A DNA stretch of 64,000 nucleotides from Pseudocolwellia agarivorans (GTDB lineage: Bacteria > Pseudomonadota > Gammaproteobacteria > Enterobacterales > Alteromonadaceae): contig NZ_MUZU01000001.1 in assembly GCF_002000085.1 (NCBI RefSeq), forward strand, positions 372,001-436,000. The letters run 5' to 3'. Under the pieces are notes generated by a model. That model did no database searches and was not told the DNA's origin. It was given only the letters and a program-made list of their open reading frames with translations. The translations under genes were made by a program, and so were the position numbers. Shown here piece after piece: positions 1 to 7,821 of this stretch (its first letter is position 1; every line of letters starts with the position of its first letter).

Positions 1-371
1 ATAGCTTCACCGTGATCACCTTCATTTAAGATGTCTGGCTTAATAGCTAATTCTAAATACTTAATAGCTTCTTCTTCTTTTTTACCCATGGTGGCATACA
101 TTATTGCGATAAAACGATTTACGTAAGCTTTGTCGTAATCTTTTTTCGCTTCAATGTCTAATAAAACTTGTAATGCACCAGGGATATCATCTGCAGAATA
201 TAGTTCAAATGCAGCACCAACTTTTTTACCAACAGATGGACCAACTAACTGCGTTGGGCGTTTAGCTTTTTCTTCAGCGCCAACGCCTGCTGCAAAAGCA
301 GCAGTCGTTAGAGGTAACTGCACTGCAGTTACAGAAGCAGCAACAACTAAAGATAATATAATTTTATTCAT
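1..371 (-). CDS. TPR-repeat periplasmic protein of the TonB cluster (3' part outside window)
   Basis: The reading frame starts at the ATG at 369-371 and runs off the left edge, so only about 123 residues are visible. It opens with a typical signal peptide (MNKIILSLVVAASVTAV..., Ala-rich to about residue 27). Helix-rich sequence follows, resembling tetratricopeptide repeats (a YVNRFIAIMYATMGKKEEA-like stretch). It lies 2 bases after tonB on the same strand, so it is probably translated with the TonB operon. TPR proteins are common last members of TtpC-type TonB clusters in marine gammaproteobacteria; the role as an accessory factor is inference. Repeat number and C-terminus cannot be judged here. 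Confidence 0.75.
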   Translation of the reverse strand, partial: MNKIILSLVVAASVTAVQLPLTTAAFAAGVGAEEKAKRPTQLVGPSVGKKVGAAFELYSADDIPGALQVLLDIEAKKDYDKAYVNRFIAIMYATMGKKEEEAIKYLELAIKPDILNEGDHGEA

Positions 372-373
372 TA

Positions 374-991
374 TTAATTACCCCCATCCATTTTAAAGTC
401 TAATTGAACTGTTAAACCAGGTTGACGTTGTGGCTTACCATCAACAACTTTAGGCTTATATTTCCACTTACGAAGAGCGCGTTTAGCTTCTTTATCAAAA
501 ACACGTTTTGGATCAGCTTCAATAACGTCTACATCTTCAACTCCACCAATTTCGTTGATAGTAAATGAAAGTTTAACCCAACCTTCTTTACCATCACGCG
601 CTGCTTGTATTGGATATTTAGGTTCAATACGAACAATAGGTGTTGCATCTCCATCACGTCCAAAACCTTCGCCTGGAGCAGAAATACCTGCGTTTGCTCC
701 TGCTAGTTTAATACCTGGCATATTAAAGCTAATGCCACTTGTATCATTACTTGCTTCAGGCTCGGGAGCTTGAGGCTTAGGTGGAGACTTAGGCGGCGGT
801 GGAGGCGGCGGTGGAACACGTCTACGTGTTTCAGCTGCTGACTTCGGTGGCGTAGTGTTAACTTCTACTATTATATTTTCTAACTGTTCTTCCTTGTTTC
901 TATCACCGCTAGAAACAAGGAAAGCCATAAATGAAAATAGTACAAATGTTACCGCTGCGCCTAGTAGTATTGATACTAAAAAGCGAACCAT
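374..991 (-). CDS. tonB: Energy transducer TonB (TonB2-type)
   Basis: Protein of 205 residues that couples the inner-membrane proton gradient to TonB-dependent outer-membrane receptors. An N-terminal membrane anchor (about residues 6-27) is followed by a proline-rich periplasmic spacer (about 59-77, a run of eight prolines plus PPKPQAPEP). The C-terminal TonB domain (about 118-205) contains the family's EPKYP motif and a KWKYKP segment. It is shorter than E. coli TonB (239), as is usual for TonB2-type transducers that work with TtpC. It sits 3 bases after exbD in a tightly packed minus-strand operon. Substrates cannot be told from the sequence; iron or vitamin uptake is typical. Confidence 0.95.
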   Translation of the reverse strand: MVRFLVSILLGAAVTFVLFSFMAFLVSSGDRNKEEQLENIIVEVNTTPPKSAAETRRRVPPPPPPPPKSPPKPQAPEPEASNDTSGISFNMPGIKLAGANAGISAPGEGFGRDGDATPIVRIEPKYPIQAARDGKEGWVKLSFTINEIGGVEDVDVIEADPKRVFDKEAKRALRKWKYKPKVVDGKPQRQPGLTVQLDFKMDGGN

Positions 992-994
992 AGA

Positions 995-1396
995 CTACCC
1001 CTTAGCTGCAGCAATAGAGATTCTGTCTATACCTGCATCTTTTATCGCATCCATCACTTTAACAACAACACCATGTTTAGCGTCTTTGTCAGCTTGGATG
1101 ATTACAACATCAGTAGGCTGTTCAGCTAATGCCTTTTCAATGTTCGCTGCTAAACGTTCGATATCTACACGACGTTTATCAAACCAAACTTCACCAGTAT
1201 CTTTCACCGCAATGAAAATGTTAGCTGACTTTTGCTTACTTTGGTTAGCTGCTTTAGGTTTATTAACTTCAATACCAGCTTCTTTAACAAAAGAAGTAGT
1301 TACAATAAAGAAGATCAACATGATAAACACGATATCAAGCATCGGTGTCATATCAATTACTGCTTCTTCGTCTTCACGAGTACGTTTACGTGCCAT
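995..1396 (-). CDS. exbD: Biopolymer transport protein ExbD
   Basis: 133-residue ExbD/TolR family protein of the proton-driven ExbB-ExbD motor. The cytoplasmic N-terminus is charged. The single transmembrane helix (about residues 14-37) carries the conserved proton-path aspartate at D21 within DMTPMLDIVF. The periplasmic domain (about 50-133) has the usual fold signature, including VVIIQADKDAKHG. It is flanked by the ExbB-like gene (12 bases upstream) and tonB (3 bases downstream), which supports the ExbB-ExbD-TonB assignment over the TolQ-TolR system. Confidence 0.95.
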   Translation of the reverse strand: MARKRTREDEEAVIDMTPMLDIVFIMLIFFIVTTSFVKEAGIEVNKPKAANQSKQKSANIFIAVKDTGEVWFDKRRVDIERLAANIEKALAEQPTDVVIIQADKDAKHGVVVKVMDAIKDAGIDRISIAAAKG

Positions 1397-1408
1397 TCGA
1401 ATTTCTCT

Positions 1409-1933
1409 CTAGTGATGAGGTAAACTGTCAACCAGTTTAGCCTTTGCTAGTTTAACTTTAGCGTCTAATCTTGAGCTAAAAAATACACCTGATAAAGCTG
1501 CTACCATTCCTGCCATTGTAGGAATTGTTGCCATAGATATACCTGAAGCCATTAAACGTGGGTTACCTGTACCTTGCTGTGCCATTACTTCAAACACACC
1601 AATCATACCTGTAACCGTACCTAGTAGTCCGATAAGTGGACACATAGCTACTAAAGTTCTAATTGTGAGCATGCGTTGCTCTAATAATTCTGTCGCTTCG
1701 GAGATCCAAGTATCTCTAATACGATGTGCATACCAAGACGTAGTGTCTTCACGTGCATCCCAACGTCCAACAATTTCGTCTTTCATTTTTGGGTACACTG
1801 ATGATAAAAACCAATAACGTTCAATCATCATTATCCACATCAAAAAGAGAGCGAAGGCAACAACATAAAGTACGTTACCACCTGTCGCAATAAAACTCCT
1901 GACAGATTCTATAAGCTCTATCAGGAATAACAT
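1409..1933 (-). CDS. exbB: MotA/TolQ/ExbB family proton channel (ExbB2-like)
   Basis: 174-residue short ExbB. Three membrane helices are visible: about 18-40 (VLYVVAFALFLMWIMMIE), about 92-118 (LVAMCPLIGLLGTVTGMIG) and about 134-156 (ISMATIPTMAGMVAALSG). The last two hold the conserved PLIGLLGTVTGM and TMAGMVAA motifs of the channel core. Its stop codon side abuts exbD and its start overlaps the stop of the upstream TtpC-like gene by one base, suggesting translational coupling. The operon therefore has two ExbB-family genes, the arrangement known from Vibrio TonB2 systems. Confidence 0.93.
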   Translation of the reverse strand: MLFLIELIESVRSFIATGGNVLYVVAFALFLMWIMMIERYWFLSSVYPKMKDEIVGRWDAREDTTSWYAHRIRDTWISEATELLEQRMLTIRTLVAMCPLIGLLGTVTGMIGVFEVMAQQGTGNPRLMASGISMATIPTMAGMVAALSGVFFSSRLDAKVKLAKAKLVDSLPHH

Positions 1934-3276
1934 TATTTAGACTCCTTCTCTGCGATTGCAGCAATTAAACCAGCACTTTGCTCGTCTAGTTTTTGCAGAA
2001 CAGATTTACTACGACCAGCAATTACACTGTGAATTAGTATTAGAGGTAAAGCACATATCAAACCTAAAGCTGTTGTAACAAGAGCTAGAGAGATGTTACC
2101 AGCCATAATTTTCGGGTCACCTGTACCAAACAATGTAATTGTTTGGAATGTCATGATCATACCGATAACTGTACCTAATAGACCCATTAATGGCGCTATT
2201 GCAGCAAACATTTTGATTAAGTTAATACCACGGTCAACTTTTGGAGTTTCACGTAAAATACCTTCATCAAGTTTAAGTTCAAGCGTTTCAGCATCAACAG
2301 ACTTGTTATCATGGTAAATTTTAAGTAAACGACCTAGAGGGTTATTTTCATTAGGTGTATCAAGGTTTTTCTCTTGAGCTTTAATTTTAGCACTCATTGA
2401 ACCTAGAACAATTAAACGTTCAAGAGCAATTAAACAACCTAAAATTAACAATGCAGTAATCGCATAACCAACTTCAGCACCTTGATGGTAAAATTCCATT
2501 AAAGTACGTTTACGAGTTTCAAGCGCTAAGATACCGCCACGAGATGGATCCACGTAAACAGGAGCATAACCAGATGTAGTATTGAAGAAATCTGAAGCTG
2601 TACCTGAAATATAGCCAGCAGGTTGCTTAGCTAAAGGTTGAACTTGACCAACTTCATCATTATAAGTTAAGTAACCAGCATCCGATACTAAGTTAAATGT
2701 ACCGATACGAGTAATAGTTTCTGTAGATTTAGAACCATCTAAGTTAGTTACTTCAGCAGTAAACTGTGCAACTTCACCAGATTGAGTCATTTCAGTTTGT
2801 AACGCAAACCATAACTCTTCTAAATCTTCTAACGCTGGAATTTCTTTAGAGTTAGCAATACGGCTTAATGCTTCACCGCGACCTGGGTATTGAGCACTAA
2901 CGATTGAAGATGAGATTTGACCAAAAGCGTCAGCTGCTGCCGAACGACTTACACCAAACATTTCACCTAAAGTACCTTTAGCGTTATCTAGTTCAACTTC
3001 TTTTTGTGCTAGCTTAATTTCATTCGCAGCATATTCTTTGGTTAAACGTTTATTACGAGCATTTTGGTTAGCTAACTCTTGTTTAGCTTTATTTAATAAT
3101 GCTTGTTTGTCCGCTCTAGCAGCAATAAATTCTGCTTCACGTTTTTTATCAAGTTTTGCTTCAGAAATTCTATCCGCTTTAACTTGCTCTAATAACTTAT
3201 TTAAATCATTAGCTGATGCTGATGCTGCTAATGTAAAAGAAGCAGTAAGCATTACATAATTAAGAAACTTTTTCAT
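1933..3276 (-). CDS. TtpC-like MotA/TolQ/ExbB proton channel protein with long periplasmic region
   Basis: 447 residues. A signal peptide (residues 1-22, ending ASASA) precedes a charged coiled coil (about 25-105) and a periplasmic region. The C-terminal third is an ExbB core with helices at about 265-287, 347-375 and 393-425, including AAIAPLMGLLGTVIGM. Architecture and context match TtpC, the fourth component required by TonB2 systems in Vibrio (established for that genus). The start overlaps the stop of the DUF3450 gene by one base. Mode of coupling to the smaller ExbB is inferred from the Vibrio work. Confidence 0.9.
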   Translation of the reverse strand: MKKFLNYVMLTASFTLAASASANDLNKLLEQVKADRISEAKLDKKREAEFIAARADKQALLNKAKQELANQNARNKRLTKEYAANEIKLAQKEVELDNAKGTLGEMFGVSRSAAADAFGQISSSIVSAQYPGRGEALSRIANSKEIPALEDLEELWFALQTEMTQSGEVAQFTAEVTNLDGSKSTETITRIGTFNLVSDAGYLTYNDEVGQVQPLAKQPAGYISGTASDFFNTTSGYAPVYVDPSRGGILALETRKRTLMEFYHQGAEVGYAITALLILGCLIALERLIVLGSMSAKIKAQEKNLDTPNENNPLGRLLKIYHDNKSVDAETLELKLDEGILRETPKVDRGINLIKMFAAIAPLMGLLGTVIGMIMTFQTITLFGTGDPKIMAGNISLALVTTALGLICALPLILIHSVIAGRSKSVLQKLDEQSAGLIAAIAEKESK

Positions 3277-4055
3277 TATTTAGCTCCTGCTGCGAAAACT
3301 GGTAATTTAGTTAAATCCATTGGTAATTGCTTACGAGCCATTGCAATAGTTGATTTAACGGCTTTAATGTACTCATCTCCAAGTTCTTCCCAAGAACGAG
3401 TTTCATTATTCCATACCCAAGCATTTTTCATATCTAAAGACTGAGCTAAGAAAGCAACTCTGCCCATATAAACGAAATCAGCAGTAATAGTACGGTCGCC
3501 TAAATCAAGTTCACCTTGGTAAGACTCGAAAGCTGTACCGTAGTTAGCTTCAATTTCATATGCTTCAAGAACTAAACGAAACTGCTCTGATGTAGTAACG
3601 TTAGAGTCACCCATTACAGTACGTAAAGCTTCGATACGTTCTTTACGTGTATCAATATTCATTGGAACATCAAGTTCTACGAACTTTTCTAATGTTTCAA
3701 TCATTTTGTACATTAAAGGAACAACACCCTGTTTAATTTTATCAACGCCGTCGATTTGCTTTTGTAAAGAAGCAAGATTCTTAAGTTGATCGTTAACCAT
3801 AAGTTGAACATGATCGTTATAACCAGATAACACCTCAGCTTCATCAACTGTATTACGGTATTCACCTAAAAGATCAATTGTTTGCTCATAGATGCTTTCG
3901 ATTTTTTGTTGTGACTTAATCGATGCTTTGAAAGTACGCGCTTCTGCTGATTGTAGATCAGTTAACTGATCTGCAACTGCAAAAGTGCTCGCTGCTAATG
4001 TTAATGCGCCAATCACTGAAGAAGCGATAAGGCTTTTTTTACTTAATTTGGACAT
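3276..4055 (-). CDS. DUF3450 domain-containing periplasmic protein
   Basis: Chosen start is the ATG at 4053-4055, giving 259 residues and a clean signal peptide (MSKLSKKSLIASSVIGALTL...TFAVA). The open frame extends 12 codons upstream, but that part would spoil the leader. A GGGAA-like ribosome site precedes the chosen ATG. The mature part is mostly helical with coiled-coil character (about 25-130). DUF3450 proteins are regularly first in TtpC-ExbB-ExbD-TonB operons of marine gammaproteobacteria; their molecular job is unknown to me. As first gene of the operon it should share the promoter region to its right. Confidence 0.9.
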   Translation of the reverse strand: MSKLSKKSLIASSVIGALTLAASTFAVADQLTDLQSAEARTFKASIKSQQKIESIYEQTIDLLGEYRNTVDEAEVLSGYNDHVQLMVNDQLKNLASLQKQIDGVDKIKQGVVPLMYKMIETLEKFVELDVPMNIDTRKERIEALRTVMGDSNVTTSEQFRLVLEAYEIEANYGTAFESYQGELDLGDRTITADFVYMGRVAFLAQSLDMKNAWVWNNETRSWEELGDEYIKAVKSTIAMARKQLPMDLTKLPVFAAGAK

Positions 4056-4207
4056 AGTTCCCAACCAATTGCTATTGAATTTTGATAACAAATATTATTG
4101 TTAACGCAAATGAAAAAATCTCTTAAATAGGTATTATTTTATTTCTCTAGAATAAGAACAATACGATATTCCCAGATGACATTTCTGTCAACTACTGAGA
4201 ACGGGTT

Positions 4208-4224
4208 TATAACGAAACGTTATA
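4208..4224. promoter_or_regulatory. Perfect inverted repeat, possible operator
   Basis: TATAACG-AAA-CGTTATA is a perfect seven-base inverted repeat with a three-base spacer, about 150 bases upstream of the TonB operon start. Its symmetry and location suggest a dimeric repressor or activator site. I cannot assign it to a known regulator. Confidence 0.3.
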
Positions 4225-4562
4225 GAAGATTTATATTGTGTTTTATAATGTTATACCCCGACAAATTACTACACGTGAATAATATTTTTATCAGTAATTA
4301 TAATCAGTGATGACTCCTCATATCGATGAGCTTTACCACTACATTTATATTTGCCGTCGTATGTTTTACTAATTCATTCGTACTAAGTCAAACATTCTTA
4401 CAATAAAAGTTACTTTTTGCTCAATTTAAAACAAATAAGGTCATTTTTTATTCATTTATAGCGGAGTATTTTACATACTGGAGTAACTGACACCAGTTAA
4501 AATAATGGTGATTTAGTCACGCTACTTATACCAAAATGATAAACAGCCTTATGGTATGATTA

Positions 4563-4571
4563 TGTTATAAT
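4563..4571 (+). promoter_or_regulatory. Extended -10 promoter of the TSUP transporter gene
   Basis: TGTTATAAT fits the extended -10 consensus TGnTATAAT, 36 bases before the TTG start. No good -35 hexamer lies 16-18 bases upstream, which extended -10 promoters tolerate. Two short dyads lie just upstream and could be operators. Confidence 0.5.
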
Positions 4572-4607
4572 GTCGCCCCAAATTTTACGAATACCTAGGA
4601 AAATATT

Positions 4608-5387
4608 TTGATCGATGTAGTACTCGATATTAATACATGGATTACTCTATGCAGCATCGGCTTTTTAGCTGGAGTTATAGATGCTATAGCAGGCGGTGGT
4701 GGAATGTTAACAATTCCCGCGTTATTAACATCGGGGTTACCTCCACACTTAGCTTTAGGAACCAATAAATTAGCAGCATCATTTGGTTCATTCACTGCGT
4801 CTGTCACTTTTTATAAAAATAAATTATTTAACCCTTCTTTTTGGAAATATTCCTTATATACAACCGCCGTAGGCGCAATTGCAGGTACCTTAGTTGTTAA
4901 TTATTTAAGTACTTCTTTTTTAGAAAAAGCATTACCAATTATTATTGTTTTCACGGCTATTTATACTCTTTTTGCCAAAAATGTTATAAAAGACTCAACC
5001 GACCTACCCAAGAAAAACAAACAATTACTATCAAAACAAGTAATACAGGGCTTAACATTAGGTTTTTATGATGGAGTTGCTGGTCCGGGGACTGGGGCAT
5101 TTTGGACGGTATCTTCGACGATTCTTTATAAAACCAATATTTTAATTAGCAGCGGACTTGCTCGTTCTACAAATTTTATTAGTAACTTCTTTAGTTTATT
5201 AACTTTTATCTACCTAGGTCATGTTAATTTTGTTCTAGGCTTATCTATAGGTGTTTTTATTATGTTGGGTGCTATGGTGGGTTCACACTTCGCTATAAAA
5301 TTAGGAAGTAAATTTATTCGCCCCATGTTTGCTATTATAGTCATTGGAATGGCCATTAATTTAGCCTATCAAGCATGGCAAAATTAA
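4608..5387 (+). CDS. TSUP family transporter (TauE/SafE/YfcA-like)
   Basis: 259 residues with about eight hydrophobic helices. It begins with the family's GFLAGVIDAIAGGGGMLTIP motif (about 18-37), and the second half repeats the pattern with GFYDGVAGPGTGAFW (about 152-166). TSUP proteins move small sulfur- or carbon-containing anions such as sulfite or sulfoacetate; the substrate here is unknown. The start is a TTG, supported by an AGGA ribosome site seven bases upstream and by alignment of the first helix. priC follows after one base, so the two are probably co-transcribed. Confidence 0.9.
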   Translation: MIDVVLDINTWITLCSIGFLAGVIDAIAGGGGMLTIPALLTSGLPPHLALGTNKLAASFGSFTASVTFYKNKLFNPSFWKYSLYTTAVGAIAGTLVVNYLSTSFLEKALPIIIVFTAIYTLFAKNVIKDSTDLPKKNKQLLSKQVIQGLTLGFYDGVAGPGTGAFWTVSSTILYKTNILISSGLARSTNFISNFFSLLTFIYLGHVNFVLGLSIGVFIMLGAMVGSHFAIKLGSKFIRPMFAIIVIGMAINLAYQAWQN

Positions 5388-5388
5388 T

Positions 5389-6003
5389 ATGATGAAAAAT
5401 GTTATTTCAATAAAAAAAATATATCAAATCTTAGCTGAATTAGAACAAACAGCAATAGAGCTTGATAACAGTAATAGTAAATTAAAAGCACATGTTTTAT
5501 TACAAGACTCTCCATTATTTTCAATTGATTTATTTAGTACTAACAGTGACTTGTTTATTGATTACGTTAAAGAAATAAAAAATAAAACAGCTCAGCTAGA
5601 ACGTTTAATTAAAAACACAAATGATGAACTATCAAAATACCAAATAGATATATTGGAAAAACAAATAACCTCACTACATAATGCATTTCAATCCAATAGT
5701 AATATTCATAACGAAGCTCAAAATAGGCTAAATGCTATAAAGAACCAGCGCTATAAAAAAGCAGTAAAAGCTGTTATTCAGCCTACAAAAAACTTGTATC
5801 AAAACTTGTCTGAACATCATGAATTTGAACGTCGTTTATCACAAATGCTACACGATAAAGAACAAGAACGCATAAAAGCACCCAAAAATACTGTAGATAA
5901 ATTATCACAAGAAGTACTTGCCTTACATCAACGCTTAGGCCGTTGCAGACAAGCTATTTCAAAAATAGAAGCAGAAATTGTTAAATTTGAAAGCCGTAAC
6001 TAG
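5389..6003 (+). CDS. priC: Primosomal replication protein PriC
   Basis: 204 residues, strongly helical and basic. The C-terminal stretch (VLALHQRLGRCRQAISKIE, about 177-195) and the ERRLSQML segment match the PriC family. PriC restarts stalled forks by loading DnaB at gapped forks independently of PriA. It is a little longer than E. coli PriC (175). The gene starts two bases after the TSUP stop. Family assignment is from motif recall, as PriC is a poorly conserved family. Confidence 0.82.
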   Translation: MMKNVISIKKIYQILAELEQTAIELDNSNSKLKAHVLLQDSPLFSIDLFSTNSDLFIDYVKEIKNKTAQLERLIKNTNDELSKYQIDILEKQITSLHNAFQSNSNIHNEAQNRLNAIKNQRYKKAVKAVIQPTKNLYQNLSEHHEFERRLSQMLHDKEQERIKAPKNTVDKLSQEVLALHQRLGRCRQAISKIEAEIVKFESRN

Positions 6004-6133
6004 AATAATTGCTACTTCGAAGTAACCTAGTAACCTTAATATAATCAATTTTCATATTCCCCTTTTAATAACAAGTCCTTAAATGTTAAATTAATCTATA
6101 CTAGCTTTAGCTTAACAATTTTAGGGAATTTAT

Positions 6134-6400
6134 ATGAAAATAGCTGATGATATTCATAACTACTATGAGAACTTAGTTTCACAACACTTTACTAAATTAA
6201 AAATAGACGAAAAATACGATGATGATTTTATTGCAGATCTGACTTGTGTGGTTCTTAATCAACTCCCTACTCGTTATATTAGACATGAAGTAGATATGGC
6301 TTTTTATTTACCTGCATCTGAACGCTTTGAAATGGAGAGTAATGTTAGAGAAGCTGTGGATAAAGCCCTTCAATTTATGAAACTTCATCAAGCTCAATAA
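6134..6400 (+). CDS. Late competence development ComFB family protein
   Basis: 88-residue single-domain protein whose core (DLTCVVLNQLPTRYIRHEV, about 36-54) is the ComFB signature. In Bacillus ComFB is encoded in the comF operon. ComFB-domain proteins from cyanobacteria and Bacillus have been reported to bind cyclic dinucleotides, so a c-di-GMP receptor role is possible but not shown here. The gene has its own 130-base upstream gap with an AGGGAA ribosome site and ends just before a strong hairpin terminator. Confidence 0.85.
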   Translation: MKIADDIHNYYENLVSQHFTKLKIDEKYDDDFIADLTCVVLNQLPTRYIRHEVDMAFYLPASERFEMESNVREAVDKALQFMKLHQAQ

Positions 6401-6408
6401 ATTGATAT

Positions 6409-6437
6409 AAACGGTATAGTGATAACTGTATCGTTTT
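6409..6437. terminator. Bidirectional terminator between comFB-like gene and 4.5S RNA
   Basis: A 12-bp stem (AAACGGTATAGT paired with ACTGTATCGTTT, two G-T wobbles) with a GATA loop is followed by T4 on the plus strand and by a short T run on the minus strand. It sits between the convergent ComFB-like gene and the SRP RNA and can serve both. Confidence 0.65.
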
Positions 6438-6469
6438 AGAGCAGTTTTATTTAGAATATAAGATAGGGT

Positions 6470-6584
6470 GGTGGTAACCAAATCAGCCACACCTCGGCAC
6501 ATGAGTCCTTTGCTGCAGTTGCTTCCTTCCGGACCTGGCTGAGTTCACAAAGTATCATTGCGAGGGGACCGAAATGGTCACCAT
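6470..6584 (-). ncRNA. ffs: 4.5S RNA of the signal recognition particle
   Basis: The minus strand carries the universally conserved SRP hairpin tip, AGGTCCGGAAGGAAGCA, including the GGAA tetraloop and the asymmetric internal loop bound by Ffh. The flanks (GGTGACC near the 5' end, GGTTACC near the 3' end) pair to give the long helix expected for the roughly 114-nt bacterial 4.5S RNA. Ends are set by this pairing and may be off by a few bases. The RNA directs co-translational membrane targeting. Confidence 0.93.
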
Positions 6585-6605
6585 AGATAGTGTTTAACGG
6601 CGTGG

Positions 6606-6634
6606 ATTATCCCTAAAGCAATACCTTGTTGCAA
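6606..6634 (-). promoter_or_regulatory. Promoter of the 4.5S RNA gene
   Basis: On the minus strand TTGCAA and GATAAT are separated by 17 bases, followed by a GC-rich CCACGCCG discriminator. The predicted transcript would begin some 15 bases before the mature RNA, leaving a short 5' leader for RNase P. Elements seen; activity inferred. Confidence 0.55.
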
Positions 6635-6722
6635 GTACTAAAAACAAGATATCGTTTATATGCTTTTTTTTTATACAAAAGTATAATTCTAAGTATGCTT
6701 TATGGGTGTTTTTTGACTAAAT

Positions 6723-7616
6723 CTACTCACGCTTATTCAATTTTTCATTAATTTCTAAAAGTACTGATTTAATAATAAGTAAATTATCTTTACCTATACG
6801 TAACATGAGTTTATCCGCATCATCTAAAGCCTCCATTTCTTCTGACTTATATCGATACATAACACTTGGCCTAACAAGCTCCTTATTTTCTTTTGGGAAC
6901 TCAAGGTCTAGCACTTTAGTTATAGCTACTTGTAGCACCTGATCAAAATCTTGATCTGGATAACCCAGTTCTGAATAAGCTTGTTTTATTAACGGGTGTA
7001 ATTCTTTATACCATTCAACTAAAGTTTCTGAGTTTACAGAGCGAAATAAATCTACATAAAGAGAAAAACGTTTGAAAGTAGATTCATCAAATTTCCATAA
7101 TACTTGCGCTTCGTCTTCTGATATAACCTTTTTTCCTGCAAAGCTTGTAGTTGGCTTAATAAAGGGGCTATGGCTATAAGCAATATTGCCTTGTGAAAAA
7201 TTATCAACGAAGACAACAAATCTTCGTACCATATCCTCGTCAATTAACAGTTCAAGTAATTCTTTTCTCCATATAATTGAAGTAAGTTTATCTTTAACCC
7301 ATGAATCGCTTTCGTTTAAAGCAGGTATTTCTACTTTAATAACAGCTTTGGGTTCTTTGACTTCTATTGTGGAAGGCGGCTCTATTATTGATTCTTCAAT
7401 AATAGGATTATTTATATTCTCTTCGACTTGCTCACGACTATTAATATCTTCTACTAGTGGCGCTTCGATAATAGTAGGTTCATTAATTGTTTCTACTACT
7501 TTTTCGTTATCGGGCTCTGAAAGAAAAAATTTCCAAGATAAAAATAGCCCTATAACCATGATAATGATTATTGTAACAAGAGCCCAAGATGAGGGTTTTG
7601 AATCACTTGAAGACAT
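6723..7616 (-). CDS. DUF3014 domain-containing membrane-anchored protein
   Basis: 297 residues. One N-terminal membrane helix (about 12-31) precedes an acidic low-complexity linker (about 35-95). The DUF3014 domain (about 96-295) shows its landmarks: PALNESDSWV, MVRRFVVFVDNFSQGN, AYSELGYPDQDFD and PSVMYRYKSEEMEALDDADKLMLRIG. The bulk is probably periplasmic. The function of DUF3014 is unknown to me. It stands alone between the SRP RNA and tyrR with roughly 200-base gaps on the tyrR side. Confidence 0.9.
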   Translation of the reverse strand: MSSSDSKPSSWALVTIIIIMVIGLFLSWKFFLSEPDNEKVVETINEPTIIEAPLVEDINSREQVEENINNPIIEESIIEPPSTIEVKEPKAVIKVEIPALNESDSWVKDKLTSIIWRKELLELLIDEDMVRRFVVFVDNFSQGNIAYSHSPFIKPTTSFAGKKVISEDEAQVLWKFDESTFKRFSLYVDLFRSVNSETLVEWYKELHPLIKQAYSELGYPDQDFDQVLQVAITKVLDLEFPKENKELVRPSVMYRYKSEEMEALDDADKLMLRIGKDNLLIIKSVLLEINEKLNKRE

Positions 7617-7821
7617 ATTTTTAACAACCTTATTAATATAGAAATACGATTCGACTATCTTTAAGTATAAATCTACTTGGTGATAATCATAGGATTATTA
7701 TGTATCTTTTTGTTTAGTACTAACTCCATTAATAAATTGAGCATCTTTACTTGTTAAAGTAGCAGAGTTTATTGATGGAGCGAATTTAATAATAATTTAA
7801 AAGCGCGTACAAAAATCAATA

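Larger units (their letters stand above)
4056..4607. other. Intergenic region between the divergent TonB operon and TSUP gene
   Basis: About 550 AT-rich bases without a credible gene. It should hold the leftward promoter of the TonB operon and the rightward promoter of the TSUP gene. Visible elements are a perfect 7-3-7 inverted repeat at 4208-4224, overlapping dyads at 4477-4498, a GTGA-N5-TCAC dyad at 4508-4520, and an extended -10 box at 4563-4571. Confidence 0.7.

Noticed and set aside
855-1412. Long open frame on the plus strand across exbD and tonB
   Set aside because: It lies antisense to clear genes with conserved protein motifs and has no ribosome site or family resemblance; a shadow.
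4084-4102. Fur-box-like GATAACAAATATTATTGTT before the TonB operon
   Set aside because: Only about 12 of 19 positions match the Fur consensus, a score easily reached by chance in such AT-rich DNA, so I did not annotate it although iron control is plausible.
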